From Paenarthrobacter sp. DKR-5 (lineage in GTDB: Bacteria; Actinomycetota; Actinomycetes; Actinomycetales; Micrococcaceae), in NCBI RefSeq assembly GCF_018531425.1, contig NZ_JAHBOI010000007.1, positions 62,001 to 126,000 of the forward strand: 64,000 nucleotides of DNA, read 5' to 3'. The notes under the pieces were generated by a model. The model did no database searches and had not been told where the DNA came from. It worked only from the letters and a program-made list of their open reading frames with translations. A program made the translations under genes and the position numbers. This document shows, in pieces, positions 32,852-42,342 of the stretch. Each line of letters opens with the position of its first letter. Within the stretch, counting starts at the first letter, position 1.

Positions 32852-33777
32852 ACCGAGAATTCCTGTACACCGGCCTCGATACGGACGATGGGCTTTTCCA
32901 TATCCATGGCGTTGGTGGATGATACACGGACGATAGTGTGCCGGAAAGAGAAGATGCTTCGTCGGAAGTTGCGCGCCCTGATATTGAGTGCCTTTAGCTC
33001 CACAACTTCGCCCTCATTCAGCCCAATTGCAGTCGATACGGTCTGATCGAGTGCGATGTTGAACGGGCTGATGGTGTCACTGAACCGGATCAAGACCGGG
33101 AAAGACAGCACATGATTCTCCTCGCCAAACTCCACCGACGCGAGCTTAGGCGTTGAGACGAGAACCCAGGAGCCACCGAATGCATCCTGATAGCTTGTGT
33201 GCACCACCGCGAAGTATGAATGGGGACTTCCGTGGCCCTCAATGTAATCAGAAGAGTCAAAACTCTGAAAGAAGCGCGCGCCGTCGGCCTGTATTCTTTG
33301 CGCTGAGGGGAGGTACCGCTGAAGGATGCGGCGGTACGGTTCCGCAGTGTCCGGCACATGAATGATTTGATCATTCGGTAAAAGAAAATGTTTGGTACTG
33401 CCAAAATCGGTCTCGCCGGCCCTGCCGGGGCTAGTGCCGATGCATGCCATCTGTTCGCGGGTAAGTAGAAAGACGCTGACGGTATCGGTAATTCCGCCCG
33501 CGGTCTCCGACTCATGGTCGTACGTCCGAATCGCCGGGAATTCAATCCAAAGTGTTTCCTGGACAAACGCTGCGCTTCCGAATTGGAAGAGCATGTTCCT
33601 GACGTTTTCAACACATCCGTTGTCCACGAACGCGAGGTACCGGTCCACAATCGGGGTGGCTGAGCCTTCAAGGAGAACCTTGTTGACCAAAGTGCCGGTA
33701 GGCGTGGACACATGACCATGGACGATGCTGCAGCGACTCAAAGAGTGGTAGGGCGCTACGCACATGTCCATCTGCAC
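32824..33777 (-). CDS. Protein of unknown function
   Basis: This is a 317-residue soluble protein with no motif I recognise. I start it at the GTG at 33777, because AGGGG lies five bases upstream; ATGs at 33771, 33825 and 33843 are also in frame. The C-terminal half has the look of a beta-rich domain (TISPFNIALDQTVSTAIGLN, then VVELKALNIRAR). Base composition is lower in GC than the flanks, suggesting separate origin. It is coupled to the small membrane-anchored gene. Confidence 0.6.
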   Translation of the reverse strand: MQMDMCVAPYHSLSRCSIVHGHVSTPTGTLVNKVLLEGSATPIVDRYLAFVDNGCVENVRNMLFQFGSAAFVQETLWIEFPAIRTYDHESETAGGITDTVSVFLLTREQMACIGTSPGRAGETDFGSTKHFLLPNDQIIHVPDTAEPYRRILQRYLPSAQRIQADGARFFQSFDSSDYIEGHGSPHSYFAVVHTSYQDAFGGSWVLVSTPKLASVEFGEENHVLSFPVLIRFSDTISPFNIALDQTVSTAIGLNEGEVVELKALNIRARNFRRSIFSFRHTIVRVSSTNAMDMEKPIVRIEAGVQEFSVWPRATESS

Positions 33778-33972
33778 ACGCTCACCCCTGTACAGCCCGG
33801 CCACGTGGCCGGCACAGTCATCCATGAGTCCCCCATACCCCATTTGCGGCCGCGACCCACCGCGGCAAGCCCGTTGATCGGGCGGTTAGGCCCGATGGTT
33901 AGCCTGACGAAAATCTACAACGACCAGATAGGGAGATCACTCGGCCCTGTCTGAAGCCCTTACAAGGTCTTT

Positions 33973-34398
33973 TCAAAATATGCGGGTCTTTCCCGTATCA
34001 GCGATGACAGTGTAGCCATTCCTAATGTAGAAGGAGGTTGCGGGCAGCTTTCCGCCCTTAACATCGGGATACAGACTGCTGTTTGCGAGCATCATCGAGA
34101 CCACCTGCGGCGGCATCTCTTCTTCGACGAACTCCAACATCCTGGTACCGACGCCATTCGCGCGCTCCGTGTCGGTGACCAGGATGTTCATTATTTCCAT
34201 GATGTCGGGCGCCATATAAGCGCAGTAAACGAAACCAACCAACTTATCGTTGCTGAACGCCAGAGCAGAAGGTGCGTTCCCCAACGCCTCCGAGATTAAT
34301 CCCTGGTTCGGTGTGCGGTGGAGTTGCTCTTCAAACAGCTCACAGACTAAGGAGGTATCTGCCTGGGTTGCCCGACGGAGGTTAATCACTTGGGTCAT
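33973..34398 (-). CDS. GNAT-family N-acetyltransferase
   Basis: This 141-residue acetyl-CoA-dependent transferase has the GNAT strand-loop-helix: IMNILVTDTERANGVGTRML, including the R/QxxGxG/A-type CoA pyrophosphate loop, and a closing FYIRNGYTVI. Substrates range from small molecules to protein ends and cannot be predicted here. It is single, 111 bp from the divergent neighbour at 34509. Confidence 0.85.
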   Translation of the reverse strand: MTQVINLRRATQADTSLVCELFEEQLHRTPNQGLISEALGNAPSALAFSNDKLVGFVYCAYMAPDIMEIMNILVTDTERANGVGTRMLEFVEEEMPPQVVSMMLANSSLYPDVKGGKLPATSFYIRNGYTVIADTGKTRIF

Positions 34399-34497
34399 CG
34401 TACGCGACCGTGAGCGCGAGACACCGCCAAGGGCCTTCCGCGCGGTTGATTGAACAACAGCCGGTTCAGCACGGAGTCAGCCGCAATCGGCGCTTGG

Positions 34498-34503
34498 TAT
34501 AGT
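34498..34503 (+). promoter_or_regulatory. Candidate -10 box of a leaderless transcript
   Basis: TATAGT ends 5 bp before the ATG at 34509 and there is no ribosome site, which fits a leaderless mRNA, common in actinobacteria. No good -35 box is visible. Confidence 0.35.
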
Positions 34504-34508
34504 CGCAT

Positions 34509-35513
34509 ATGCCAAATCTGGAAGTCCCCACAGTTCGGTGGGATGCCGGTCTCGGCGAGGATGAAAGCAGGACCCAGCTCGGCCACGAGCTAGAAGCATG
34601 GATCGCAAATCCGGCTTTGCAGACGCTTGCTGAGGCGTGGAACGGTCATGTCCCGCCCCACCGCTCCCCCCTTGACATGTATCGATGGTTCGAATCATTT
34701 TCTGCAGACGAGTGGGATTTCCGAGGCGGTCGTGAGCGCAATCAAACAACAGCGACCCGCCTGGATCCACGCCAGGTGACTGCCGCTCACGCTGCGGCCC
34801 GGTCGCTCGGTCTAGCTGAGTTCAAGCCGCCTCTGCACAGACATTACGATCATGTACTCGTTCTTGGCGGCCTGATTCGAGCCTGTCTGACCCGTCCAAA
34901 GTACGTCGCTGCGCTTGTCGCTCAAGGCCTGACTTTTGAGAATGTGACCGCTTTAGGCGGCTTCCGGACCCTTGAGGGCGACGAAATCGGCGTAGCCGCA
35001 GCAATGGGCTTGACCGTCGACGATGAATTCGAGGCTATGGTGGAGGGGCTGCGGCGTGCTTTTGCTATACCGGAAAGCAGCGCCCCGGATCTCAGGGAGG
35101 CACGAGCGGGGTCAAGAGCGAATGGAGACTGGGCGGTTGCCCAGTTTCGAACTGCCCCTCCGCTAGAAGTAATAGCCGCTCCCTCCAGTGAGCCTCTAAT
35201 CCGTCGAGCCAACACCGCAGATACTTTCGCATGGTGGGCGAGCCGGCAGAAGGACCTCCGCCTGAGCAGGATTCTTCTCGTCACGACGCCAATTTACGTT
35301 CCCTACCAAGGTGCGGCCGCCATCGAATACCTGGGGGTTCCCTATCATGCGTCGGTAGAAACTGTGGGGATTTCGCCGGAAGCGTCAGATCTTGGGCCCT
35401 ACACCCAGACCTTCTCCGCAGCGAGCTACCTGCAGGAGATCAGATCAGCTATCCGTGGGTACCACGCGTTGTACCGGAAGGCCCTGTCACTTCAAGAAGG
35501 CGGCGGTTCCTAA
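34509..35513 (+). CDS. Unknown protein, possibly DUF218/YdcF-like
   Basis: This 334-residue soluble protein has a central pattern, HVLVLGGLIRACLTRPKYVA, then ALGGFRTLEGDE, and later SRILLVTTPIYVPYQG. It resembles the order 'VLGGG... SGG... LVT' of the DUF218/YdcF fold. The match is weak, and the usual membrane anchor is missing. The 237 bases after it, up to the convergent DUF4913 gene, hold nothing I can identify. Confidence 0.55.
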   Translation: MPNLEVPTVRWDAGLGEDESRTQLGHELEAWIANPALQTLAEAWNGHVPPHRSPLDMYRWFESFSADEWDFRGGRERNQTTATRLDPRQVTAAHAAARSLGLAEFKPPLHRHYDHVLVLGGLIRACLTRPKYVAALVAQGLTFENVTALGGFRTLEGDEIGVAAAMGLTVDDEFEAMVEGLRRAFAIPESSAPDLREARAGSRANGDWAVAQFRTAPPLEVIAAPSSEPLIRRANTADTFAWWASRQKDLRLSRILLVTTPIYVPYQGAAAIEYLGVPYHASVETVGISPEASDLGPYTQTFSAASYLQEIRSAIRGYHALYRKALSLQEGGGS

Positions 35514-35749
35514 CAAGCTCAAGCCGGATCCAGGCAGGGGATCTGTCACTGACGTCACGCCGCAAAGGTGCGTCCAGGTGGGGCACGGGCGGTTCAGACG
35601 GACTGGGTCGTCCCGACCGGCGACGAGCCGCCAGCTTCCCGAAACACCCAAGTCATCCTTGGGCAAGGGCGAGACCCCGGGCGCGGCCTTGGCATCCATC
35701 CTAAAGAGTCTCAGGGCAGGCGCGGGTGGGGCTACAGCTTGTTGGTGGC

Positions 35750-36187
35750 CTAATCAAAAATGCCGGGTTCTGGTTCGGTGTGCGGGAGGGACGCCAGGCC
35801 GGGACCACGGGGGGATTTGTGGCCGTCGTAGGCGCACTTCTTGAAGGGGCCTTCGGTGTCCATGAGGGCGCGCATGTGCGGGTCGGCATGGTTGAGGTAC
35901 CAGACACTGATGCCCAGCGCCGGTTCGAGGCGGAGATGCTCCCAGGCCCGCCAGATCGCCTCCATGCGGATAAGGGCTTCGGGGTGTTTGTACCATTCGG
36001 GGCACCAGGCGAAGGCGGCGCCTTCGTTGACGTCCCTCACGTAGGACGGGGCCAGAAGGTCGGAGAAGAACTCGACCGCGTTCGGGTACACGAGCTTGCG
36101 CTCCGGCTCGCTCCCGGCATCGCTGCCCGCTCCCCCGCCGGGCTCGTCCTGGTCGGCGCTGAAGGCGTCCCCGAACTCGGCGCTCAT
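35750..36187 (-). CDS. DUF4913-family protein
   Basis: This 145-residue protein carries the DUF4913 core: FFSDLLAPSYVRDV, then FAWCPEWYKHPEALIRMEAI, WRAWEHLRLEP and NHADPHMRALMDTEGPF. The family is found next to conjugation genes in actinobacterial plasmids and its role is unknown. The start overlaps the coupling-protein stop as ATGA, making it the last gene of the conjugation operon. Confidence 0.85.
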   Translation of the reverse strand: MSAEFGDAFSADQDEPGGGAGSDAGSEPERKLVYPNAVEFFSDLLAPSYVRDVNEGAAFAWCPEWYKHPEALIRMEAIWRAWEHLRLEPALGISVWYLNHADPHMRALMDTEGPFKKCAYDGHKSPRGPGLASLPHTEPEPGIFD

Positions 36188-37941
36188 CCCCTGCCGCCTT
36201 CGCCTGCCGGGACGGTCACCGGCGCCCGGGGCGCCTGCTCCTGTGGGGCCAGGGAGTCTCTGACTTTTTGGGCGTGGGGGCCGTTCATCCAGGGGATGGT
36301 TTCGATCAGGGTGGCCGGGGCGCCGGAGGCGAACAGAACGGCCCGGAACCGTGGGAGGGCGGTCAGGTCGGCGACGGAGAGGATTTCGTCCTTGTTTTCC
36401 TGCCGGGAGGAGGAGGACCCGTGCCGGCTGTGGCTGCGGGAGACGTTGATGTAGCTGTACTGGCCGATCAGGCGGGAGAGTTCGTCGAGGTATCCGACTT
36501 CGGAGACGCCCCCGCCGTAGATTTTCACGTTGGACGCGGACCAGAGCTTGCGCATGCCCTCGAGGTTCCAGACTTCCACGCCCTGGGACCAGGACTGCAG
36601 GATGGTCATCAGGATGATGCCGCGGGAGCCGTAGTGGCTGTACTGATCGGGCAGGGCTTTCCACCGGCAGACGTTCGCGGCCTCGTCCAGGATCCCGAGC
36701 AGCGGGGTGGCGAGCCGGCCGCCGGGCTGGGAGGTGGCGTACGTTTCTGCGGCTTCGACGACGGCGACGGTCAGCGCGGTGACCAGGGGGCCGGCGGTCC
36801 CTGCCCCCTCCCGGGACAGGCTGTACAGGGTCCCTCTCCCCCTCACGAACTCCTCCGGGACGAACTTCGGGCGCGGGTCGGTGTCGACGGTGGCGCCGGG
36901 TGCAGGGGTGACCCATCGGGCGACGTCGCGGTCGGTGAGGCAGGAGACCATCTGCCGGGCCGTCCCGTACACGCCGGCCCGCTGCTTCTCGGGTTCGCGG
37001 ATGTGGCCGATGACCATGTCGGCGAGCAGCCCATACCCGGCGGCGCGCAAAATGTCGGCGGGCGCGTCGTCATGCGGGCGCGTCAGCCACGTGTAGACCT
37101 GCGTGACGGGGACCGATGCCAGGGAGGCGGCGAGCAGGAGGGCTTTGAGCAGGTTCTGCCCGGCCGGGTCAAAGTAGGCATCGGGTTTGGTACCGGGTTC
37201 CCGGGACCCTGTGGCGAAGTGTTGGGCCATCGTCCCGGCGGTGGCCTCATTCGTCACATAGGAGAGCGGATTCCACCACCAGGAGGGTGGTTCTTCGGCG
37301 ACGGCCTGCGGGTCGAACACCCACACCCGGCCCGCTTCTGAGCGGAGGGGGCGGGTGACGTCAACGATGTCGCGTTTGTTGGAGGTGGCGATCACCGCAC
37401 CGGGCGCGTCGAGGATCGCGGGGACAGCGTAGGACGTGGTTTTCATGGTGCGGGGGCCGGCGATGAGGATCAGCATGTCCTCCCACGATGCCCAGAGCGG
37501 GCGTTTCCCGGCGACGCTGCGCCCCAGCCGCACCCCCACCGGGCCGTCCACGCCGAGGCGTGCCGCCGTGTCGGCGGCGCCTTTGGTCGTGAGATGGTTC
37601 AGGTCCTTGCCCCGGCCCATGTGGACGGCGGCCTTATCCACCCGAGCGCGCCGGCCCGCACGCCGGGAGCGGGCAACCAGCGCGGTCACGGCCAGTGCCA
37701 CGAGTACGGCGCCGAGGGTGCAGGCGGTCATTGTGGACTGGAACGGCCACGGAACCCGTCCCTTAACGAGCCCGGCGATCAGGTCGATCGGGTGGGCCGG
37801 CGGGGCGGGCAGCCCGGCCAGCCGGGAACCCAGGTGAGCGGAAACCCAGGCCCCTCCCCCGACCACGGTGGCTGTGCCCAGGACCAGCCAGATCCCGATG
37901 GCATCGCCGAACCCGGTACCTTTGCGGTTCGGTGCGCTCAC
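36184..37941 (-). CDS. VirD4/TraG-like type IV coupling protein
   Basis: This 585-residue ATPase links the DNA-processing complex to the secretion channel. Two membrane helices (about 15-33 and 70-90) are followed by a P-loop (GPRTMKTT, 162-169) and a Walker B region LGILDEAANVC. It also has a TraG-like C-terminal region. The GTG at 37941 overlaps the preceding stop as GTGA and has GGAGGGG upstream. Frames further upstream are antisense noise of the next gene. Confidence 0.9.
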   Translation of the reverse strand: MSAPNRKGTGFGDAIGIWLVLGTATVVGGGAWVSAHLGSRLAGLPAPPAHPIDLIAGLVKGRVPWPFQSTMTACTLGAVLVALAVTALVARSRRAGRRARVDKAAVHMGRGKDLNHLTTKGAADTAARLGVDGPVGVRLGRSVAGKRPLWASWEDMLILIAGPRTMKTTSYAVPAILDAPGAVIATSNKRDIVDVTRPLRSEAGRVWVFDPQAVAEEPPSWWWNPLSYVTNEATAGTMAQHFATGSREPGTKPDAYFDPAGQNLLKALLLAASLASVPVTQVYTWLTRPHDDAPADILRAAGYGLLADMVIGHIREPEKQRAGVYGTARQMVSCLTDRDVARWVTPAPGATVDTDPRPKFVPEEFVRGRGTLYSLSREGAGTAGPLVTALTVAVVEAAETYATSQPGGRLATPLLGILDEAANVCRWKALPDQYSHYGSRGIILMTILQSWSQGVEVWNLEGMRKLWSASNVKIYGGGVSEVGYLDELSRLIGQYSYINVSRSHSRHGSSSSRQENKDEILSVADLTALPRFRAVLFASGAPATLIETIPWMNGPHAQKVRDSLAPQEQAPRAPVTVPAGEGGRG

Positions 37942-39551
37942 TCCAACCCCTCCCCCGGCGACGCAAGTAACGAAACTGCTTCCGGCGCCCCAAGAGCTTC
38001 CGGTGTCCGGGCGGCTATGTGCCAGCGGGTGTTGGTGTCGTTCAGACCTTCGGCCCGTTCGATGGAGGTCAACCCGATCTGCACGGGGATCCCGGGACGG
38101 CCGCCGACTTTGATCAGGAACTTTCCCCGTCCCGGCGGTTGGGCGTCGACGCCGCGGGAGTCCCACGCGGGCGGGTCCTGCCACCCGATGAGTTTCTGCT
38201 GTTCCCGTCGGGACAGCGGGATCGCTTGGGTGAGCAATGGCATCTCTGCGGCCGGCAGGCCGCCGCAGATCACCATGCCGGCCCGTTCGACGAAGCCACG
38301 CGCTTTCATCCTGTCCTCCTCGGCCGGGAGTGCCAGCAGGTCGGACATGGTGTGGGAGATCATGATCTGTCCGACGCCGACGGACCGGTTCAACCGGGTC
38401 AGGGCGTCCACCCGGTCGACCATGCCTTTGCCGGAGCGCAGCGCACGCCATAGCTCGTCCAGGACGACGAAGTAGTTCCGCCGCGGTTCCAGGCCGGCGT
38501 CGGCGAGGGCGTTGGCGACGTTGACCGTTCCGAAGCCGTAGGACCAGCACGCCAGCAGCACGGCGGCCTGCAGGTCTGTTTCGGTCTCATCGATGGTGGA
38601 GACGTCGAAGACGATGGCGCGGTCCCGGCTCATGGGGTTGGTGGTCTGTCGGGAGAAAATTTCTCCGAGCTTCCCGCCGCCGGTCAACCCCAGGAGGGTT
38701 GCTTCCAGCGCCCGGGTTTCCTTCAGGTAGACGTTAATGTTGCCGCGGTCCAGTGCGACCTGGCGCAGCTCGTCCGGTGCGGAGACGATGACGTCGAGAA
38801 GGTCTTTGAGGACCGGAACCCCGTCGAACCGGTCATCGAGAAGTCTGAGGGCCCGGTCCAGAATGGTTTGTTCCTGGTCGGTGGGCGGCTTGTTCCGGCT
38901 GATCGTGATCAGGGAAACGACCATGTTCAGGCGCCGGCCGTGGGCGTCGGCGCGGACACGGGTGGCCGCTTCGTGGTGGCCATGGTCCTCGAGCAAATGC
39001 GCGACCTCGACGGCCTGCCCGGGATCAAGGATGTTCAGATACCCGACACCGCGTCCCAGGGTGATGACCTGCCCGCCGAGGGCCTGCACGGCTTTGACGT
39101 GCTCGCCCTTGAGGTCCCCCAGGACCAGCGGATGGACGCCCTGGGCCGACAGGCCCAGGAACATGCGGCGCACCAGTGTGGACTTTCCGAGACCTGGTTT
39201 GCCGAGGATGAACGCGGACGGGTTGGAGATGAGCCGGGCGCGCTGGAACCAGCTGATCGGGTCACAGCACACCGTGGCCTGCGTTTCCTCGTGCCGTCCC
39301 AGCGGCACACCGATCATGGGCGAGGACGCACCGGAAGAAAACGGCCACAACCCGCACACCTGCACCGTCGTTCCCCGGTACTCCCTGAGCGAGGGAACCA
39401 GGACGGCCGCCCCTCCCCCGCGGCCAGCCCAGCCGCGGGCGCCCGGCTGGGCATGCCGGAAACGGCGCGGTACGCGACCCTCGACGGCGGCCTTTTTTGC
39501 CGGCATTACTGTCTTTACCGTCTTTGCTGGCAGGAAGCTGAAGCGGGCCAT
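37938..39551 (-). CDS. VirB4-like conjugation ATPase
   Basis: This 537-residue P-loop ATPase has Walker A GKPGLGKS (117-124) and Walker B-like FVVLDELWRALR. The motif ISHTMSDLLALP is also typical of VirB4/TraC/TraU-type motors. It energises assembly of the transfer channel. It is shorter than classical VirB4 (about 800 residues): the N-terminal membrane-interaction domain seems to be supplied by the separate SCO6880-like protein encoded next to it (inference). The start and preceding stop overlap as TAATG. Confidence 0.9.
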   Translation of the reverse strand: MARFSFLPAKTVKTVMPAKKAAVEGRVPRRFRHAQPGARGWAGRGGGAAVLVPSLREYRGTTVQVCGLWPFSSGASSPMIGVPLGRHEETQATVCCDPISWFQRARLISNPSAFILGKPGLGKSTLVRRMFLGLSAQGVHPLVLGDLKGEHVKAVQALGGQVITLGRGVGYLNILDPGQAVEVAHLLEDHGHHEAATRVRADAHGRRLNMVVSLITISRNKPPTDQEQTILDRALRLLDDRFDGVPVLKDLLDVIVSAPDELRQVALDRGNINVYLKETRALEATLLGLTGGGKLGEIFSRQTTNPMSRDRAIVFDVSTIDETETDLQAAVLLACWSYGFGTVNVANALADAGLEPRRNYFVVLDELWRALRSGKGMVDRVDALTRLNRSVGVGQIMISHTMSDLLALPAEEDRMKARGFVERAGMVICGGLPAAEMPLLTQAIPLSRREQQKLIGWQDPPAWDSRGVDAQPPGRGKFLIKVGGRPGIPVQIGLTSIERAEGLNDTNTRWHIAARTPEALGAPEAVSLLASPGEGLE

Positions 39552-41059
39552 TAGAGGGCGTCCTTGATTTGGGAGGGCAGCATGCTGTGTGCGGGCAGGA
39601 CCAGTCCCAGGGGAAGTGACGCGGCGAACGCGGTGTCCTGCGCCCCGTAGGCGCGGCGCAGCAGCACCCGTGCCGTGCCGGAAGTCTGTTCAACGGCAGC
39701 GACGGCGTCCGCGAGGCGTCCCCCGTTGGTGACGGTGGCCGTGATGACCATGCCGAAGTTCACCAGACCGGCGCCCCGGGCTTCTTCCTGAGCTGTTTGC
39801 ACGGCGGAGCGGGCATCGACCAGGGCGCGGGCGGAGGGCCGGGTCCCGGAGGTGATGCGGACGTTGGCGTTGTTCTGGTCCCGTTCGACCACGACGGCTG
39901 CCCGGGCCGAGTCCATCGGACGGTACAGCAGGGAGATGCGCTTGCGGTCGATGTCCCCGTGCGGGGCCAGGAGACGGGAAAGCACCGAGGAGTTCACGGA
40001 CCCGCGAGGGGCGCCGGTCATGGTCCATGACGCCGAGAATGCGCTGTCGTGGCGGTAGTCGTCCCAGCCGGCCTGGGTCGCGGTCGGTCCGACTTCGCCC
40101 CAGCTCAGGGAGACAGGGGAACCGGCGGCGTGCGCTTCATCAATGATCAGGGCCGCCGGCGGGTCATAAGCGATCCGGACGACTTCACAGAGTTCCTGCG
40201 CGGACATGGGCCGGGCGATGCCGGCACCGGTGGACTGCAGCCGGGCCGAGAGGCCCGGAATGCGGGAGGCCAGGTCGTGGGCCACGTCCTCGGGGGTGCG
40301 CTTCTTGGAACCTGACCGGAGGGAGGCGTTGAACGTCAGGGATATCCAGGCCCGCACGGTGGCGGAGCCTTCGGGGTAGGTGTCCACGACTTCGCGCAGG
40401 ATCGCCTGGGCGGAGGCCGGGGCGTTCGGGTCGATGTTCATCTCGACCTCGTTGCGGAGACGGTAGCCGGAGTCGGGTGCGGTTTCGACCGTGACGGCCG
40501 TGGCGTCCAGGCCGGCTTCGTCGGCGAGGCCGGCGAGCCAGCCGCCCCAGTTGGCCACCCACGCATCGACCTGTTCAGGGTCAACCAGGGACGCACCGTC
40601 GGGTTCGGTGGAGAAGATCACCGTGAAGTGGTTCGTGGCCGGGACGTGCAGGAGGGCGAACGGACGCTTGTAGGAGTCGGAGAATTCGTACAGCGTGGAC
40701 TTCGCAGCCAGTCCTGGCAGCTGGTACATGCCCCACTGCGTGACACCCAGAGGGCCGGAACGGTAAAGGTTCGTGCCCGAAGACTTGGAGATCCGGAAGC
40801 TCATCCGGGTCGCGAACCGGTCCACGATGGACTGGCCATGCTTGTCCTTCACCGTCAGCAGCAGGGCGCTGATCCCGGCAACTGCGAGGACCGCCAGGCC
40901 GGGAAGCAGGCCCCATATAGCGAAGCTCGTGATGCCCAGCAACAGACCGACCATGACAATGCCGGTGCCGATGGCACCGAGGTTGCCCAGCCCGGCCGAG
41001 CGCGGCACACGCCAGTTGCCGTAGGACGGTTCCTTGTATTCAGTGTTAATTGCTGCCAC
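39551..41059 (-). CDS. SCO6880-like conjugation protein
   Basis: This 502-residue protein has two membrane helices near residues 30-75 (GIVMVGLLLGITSFAIWGLL and a following segment) and a long cytoplasmic part. It belongs to the SCO6880-like family found beside VirB4-like ATPases in actinobacteria, and probably corresponds to a PrgI/VirB3 part plus the N-terminal part of VirB4. I chose the GTG at 41059, with GGAGG seven bases upstream. It overlaps the VirB6-like gene by 14 bp. Confidence 0.85.
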   Translation of the reverse strand: MAAINTEYKEPSYGNWRVPRSAGLGNLGAIGTGIVMVGLLLGITSFAIWGLLPGLAVLAVAGISALLLTVKDKHGQSIVDRFATRMSFRISKSSGTNLYRSGPLGVTQWGMYQLPGLAAKSTLYEFSDSYKRPFALLHVPATNHFTVIFSTEPDGASLVDPEQVDAWVANWGGWLAGLADEAGLDATAVTVETAPDSGYRLRNEVEMNIDPNAPASAQAILREVVDTYPEGSATVRAWISLTFNASLRSGSKKRTPEDVAHDLASRIPGLSARLQSTGAGIARPMSAQELCEVVRIAYDPPAALIIDEAHAAGSPVSLSWGEVGPTATQAGWDDYRHDSAFSASWTMTGAPRGSVNSSVLSRLLAPHGDIDRKRISLLYRPMDSARAAVVVERDQNNANVRITSGTRPSARALVDARSAVQTAQEEARGAGLVNFGMVITATVTNGGRLADAVAAVEQTSGTARVLLRRAYGAQDTAFAASLPLGLVLPAHSMLPSQIKDAL

Positions 41060-42341
41060 TGGGGCCCTCCTGTGCTGAATCATGCCCGGTTGAATCCTGT
41101 GCGGTCTGTTGAGCGGCCCGTGAAACCCGGGATGCTACTTGTGTTCCTGTGGCCACGGTGACCCCCATTGGGCCGGCGGCTTTCGCAGCATTTGAAGTGG
41201 CCCCGGCGTTTGGCGCCCCGGCTCCTGCGCTGACCGGTGAGCCGGCTCCAACGGAGCCTGTGCCGCCGCCCGGACCCGCGGGACCGGACGACCCTCGCAC
41301 GGGACGGCCGCCGCTGCCCCTGGGACCCGGTGTCCCGTCGGTGCCCTTCGGTGCGGTGCCCGGGGTGTTGCTATGCGTGCTGGCCGGTGTCGGGGCAGCA
41401 TTGCCACGGCCGCTGCCCCCGCTGCCAAAGGACACGGCCCCCGTGGCCATCGCACCAACCGCTGCACCCGCCGCGGCTCCCCCGCCCGAGGCCACAGCCC
41501 CGACCATCGGCGTCACGAACCGCATCAGGGCCGGCATCGCGAACAGGGCGACAATCATCAGCGTGAAACCGGTGATGGAACTGATCAACGAATCCGGGCC
41601 GCCGGTTTGTCCCATGAGCAGGAAGGCCACCGAGTACACAATCGCCGCAGCCGGCTTGTAGAGGATGAACGCGATGGTCCAGCCGACCGCTTTCTGGAAC
41701 CACTGCCGGCCCATCTCGGTGTTCGTGAAAGCAGCGGTGGTCGGAAGGACGCCGGCCAGGATCACCAGCATGCCGCTGCGGACCACCATCAGGACAATCT
41801 GGACCAGAGAGGCAAGCAACCCGATCAGGCCCAGCACGATGAGGATAAACACCCCCTGCTTGGACTGGCCCGTGACCACCAGGACCCGCATGGCTTCCGC
41901 GAAACCCTTCCCGTCCGTGGAGCGGGCGATGATCGCGGCCGAGAAGGCATCGGCTGCGACGACCAGAACTGAGATCACTCCCAGGCCCAGCCCGGAAACC
42001 AGCGTCAGCGTGACCAGGGAGCGAACAAGATCTTTCAACGGTGCCCCGCGCTGTTCCCAGATCATGCGGATGCCGCCAAGAATGACAGCGAGGACCGCCA
42101 GCGTCACCGTCCACACCATCAGATCGCCGTTCACCATCGAAACAACAGGGCTCGGCGTCGTTCCGTCCCGGCTGGTCAGGTTCACCGTGGGCATCGACAC
42201 CCAGAAGGTAGACAGGGTCGTCACCATCTGGCTCATGCCCTCCATGACGGCTTTGGCCATGTTGCCCAGGGCGTCATTCGTCAGGCCTTGGAGTACGTTT
42301 CCGAACCCGCAAGTCACATCCGCCCACGTGCAGTCAGCCAT
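41046..42341 (-). CDS. VirB6/TrbL-like conjugation membrane protein
   Basis: This 431-residue polytopic protein has six to seven hydrophobic helices between residues about 75 and 300, with the TrbL-like stretches WFQKAVGWTIAFILYKP and MVVRSGMLVILAGVLP. The C-terminal 130 residues are a low-complexity Gly/Ala/Pro/Ser tail (GSGGSGRGNAAPTPAS). VirB6-type proteins form the inner-membrane part of the channel. Confidence 0.85.
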   Translation of the reverse strand: MADCTWADVTCGFGNVLQGLTNDALGNMAKAVMEGMSQMVTTLSTFWVSMPTVNLTSRDGTTPSPVVSMVNGDLMVWTVTLAVLAVILGGIRMIWEQRGAPLKDLVRSLVTLTLVSGLGLGVISVLVVAADAFSAAIIARSTDGKGFAEAMRVLVVTGQSKQGVFILIVLGLIGLLASLVQIVLMVVRSGMLVILAGVLPTTAAFTNTEMGRQWFQKAVGWTIAFILYKPAAAIVYSVAFLLMGQTGGPDSLISSITGFTLMIVALFAMPALMRFVTPMVGAVASGGGAAAGAAVGAMATGAVSFGSGGSGRGNAAPTPASTHSNTPGTAPKGTDGTPGPRGSGGRPVRGSSGPAGPGGGTGSVGAGSPVSAGAGAPNAGATSNAAKAAGPMGVTVATGTQVASRVSRAAQQTAQDSTGHDSAQEGPSGSN

Positions 42342-42342
42342 G

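Noticed and set aside
35750-36916. 388-codon minus-strand frame
   Set aside because: Only the last 145 codons (DUF4913) are real; the rest is an alternative frame of the coupling-protein gene.
37942-38550. Upstream extension of the VirD4-like gene
   Set aside because: It overlaps the VirB4-like gene out of frame; the GTG at 37941 has a ribosome site and a GTGA overlap.
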